From the NCBI RefSeq assembly GCF_006265175.1, contig NZ_VDCQ01000064.1, positions 514 through 63,469 of the forward strand: a stretch of 62,956 nucleotides of DNA, written 5' to 3'. This stretch comes from Paenibacillus hemerocallicola (GTDB lineage: Bacteria > Bacillota > Bacilli > Paenibacillales > NBRC-103111). Each line of letters starts with the position of its first letter. Position 1 is the first letter of the stretch. Both the position numbers and the translations under genes were made by a program. Positions 62,930-62,956 of this stretch are shown one piece after another. The notes beneath the pieces are model-generated. The model was not told the DNA's origin. It saw only the letters and a program-made list of their open reading frames with translations, and ran no database searches.

Positions 62930-62956
62930 AAAGAGGTCGCCGCAAAACGGCGAAAA

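Overview
The window is about 63 kb of a low-to-mid GC, endospore-forming Firmicute. Protein sequences (RpoB, RpoC, EF-Tu, CtsR, SigH), a sporulation gene set (gerD, kbaA, pdaB, cwlD, a SpoIIM-like protein) and the gene order together point to the Paenibacillaceae (Paenibacillus/Cohnella type). The species cannot be fixed from the sequence alone. The order closely follows the Bacillus subtilis ctsR-to-rrnI segment, with a few insertions and losses.

Left part (1-25 kb). An accessory start holds a lipoprotein gene split by an apparent +1 frameshift and a divergent PIG-V-like membrane mannosyltransferase. The heat-shock operon ctsR-mcsA-mcsB-clpC follows, with a textbook CtsR operator, then radA and disA (genome integrity and c-di-AMP). 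A pssA gene and a small Cys-containing protein gene sit before the PIN-TRAM gene. Next come ispD-ispF (isoprenoids), gltX, a cysteine T-box leader with cysE-cysS-mrnC-rlmB-rae1, then sigH, secE-nusG, rplKA, rplJL and an RsmC-like methyltransferase.

Centre (25-55 kb). rpoB-rpoC, an L7Ae-family gene, rpsL-rpsG-fusA-tuf, and then the long S10-spc-alpha ribosomal cluster from rpsJ to rplQ with secY, adk, map, a KOW gene and infA embedded. truA and rplM-rpsI follow. Several leaders can be read directly: L10, S10 and L13 leaders, two matching candidate L1-binding sites before rplK and rplA, and a 17-bp hairpin before rpsL.

Right part (55-63 kb). A sulfate-reduction pair (cysH, sat) is inserted after rpsI. 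It complements the cysES operon: sulfate activation and reduction here, O-acetylserine synthesis and cysteine charging there. Then come cwlD, salA (Mrp type), gerD, kbaA, pdaB, a SpoIIM-family protein and a small conserved protein. The window ends in two tandem sigma-A promoters with a short leader that look like the start of an rRNA operon.

Most of the window is ordinary core genome. The least explained parts are intergenic: (i) a 51-52 nt inverted-repeat element present three times, two of them in tandem just upstream of the rpoB promoter; (ii) a roughly 120-nt three-tier inverted repeat between tuf and rpsJ with a competing alternative pairing; (iii) two perfect inverted repeats woven around the tandem rRNA promoters; (iv) hairpins in the str operon. 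Gene content differs from B. subtilis by the absence of rpmG before secE and of ecfA1-ecfA2-ecfT between rplQ and truA. No CRISPR, prophage, transposase or tRNA gene was seen.
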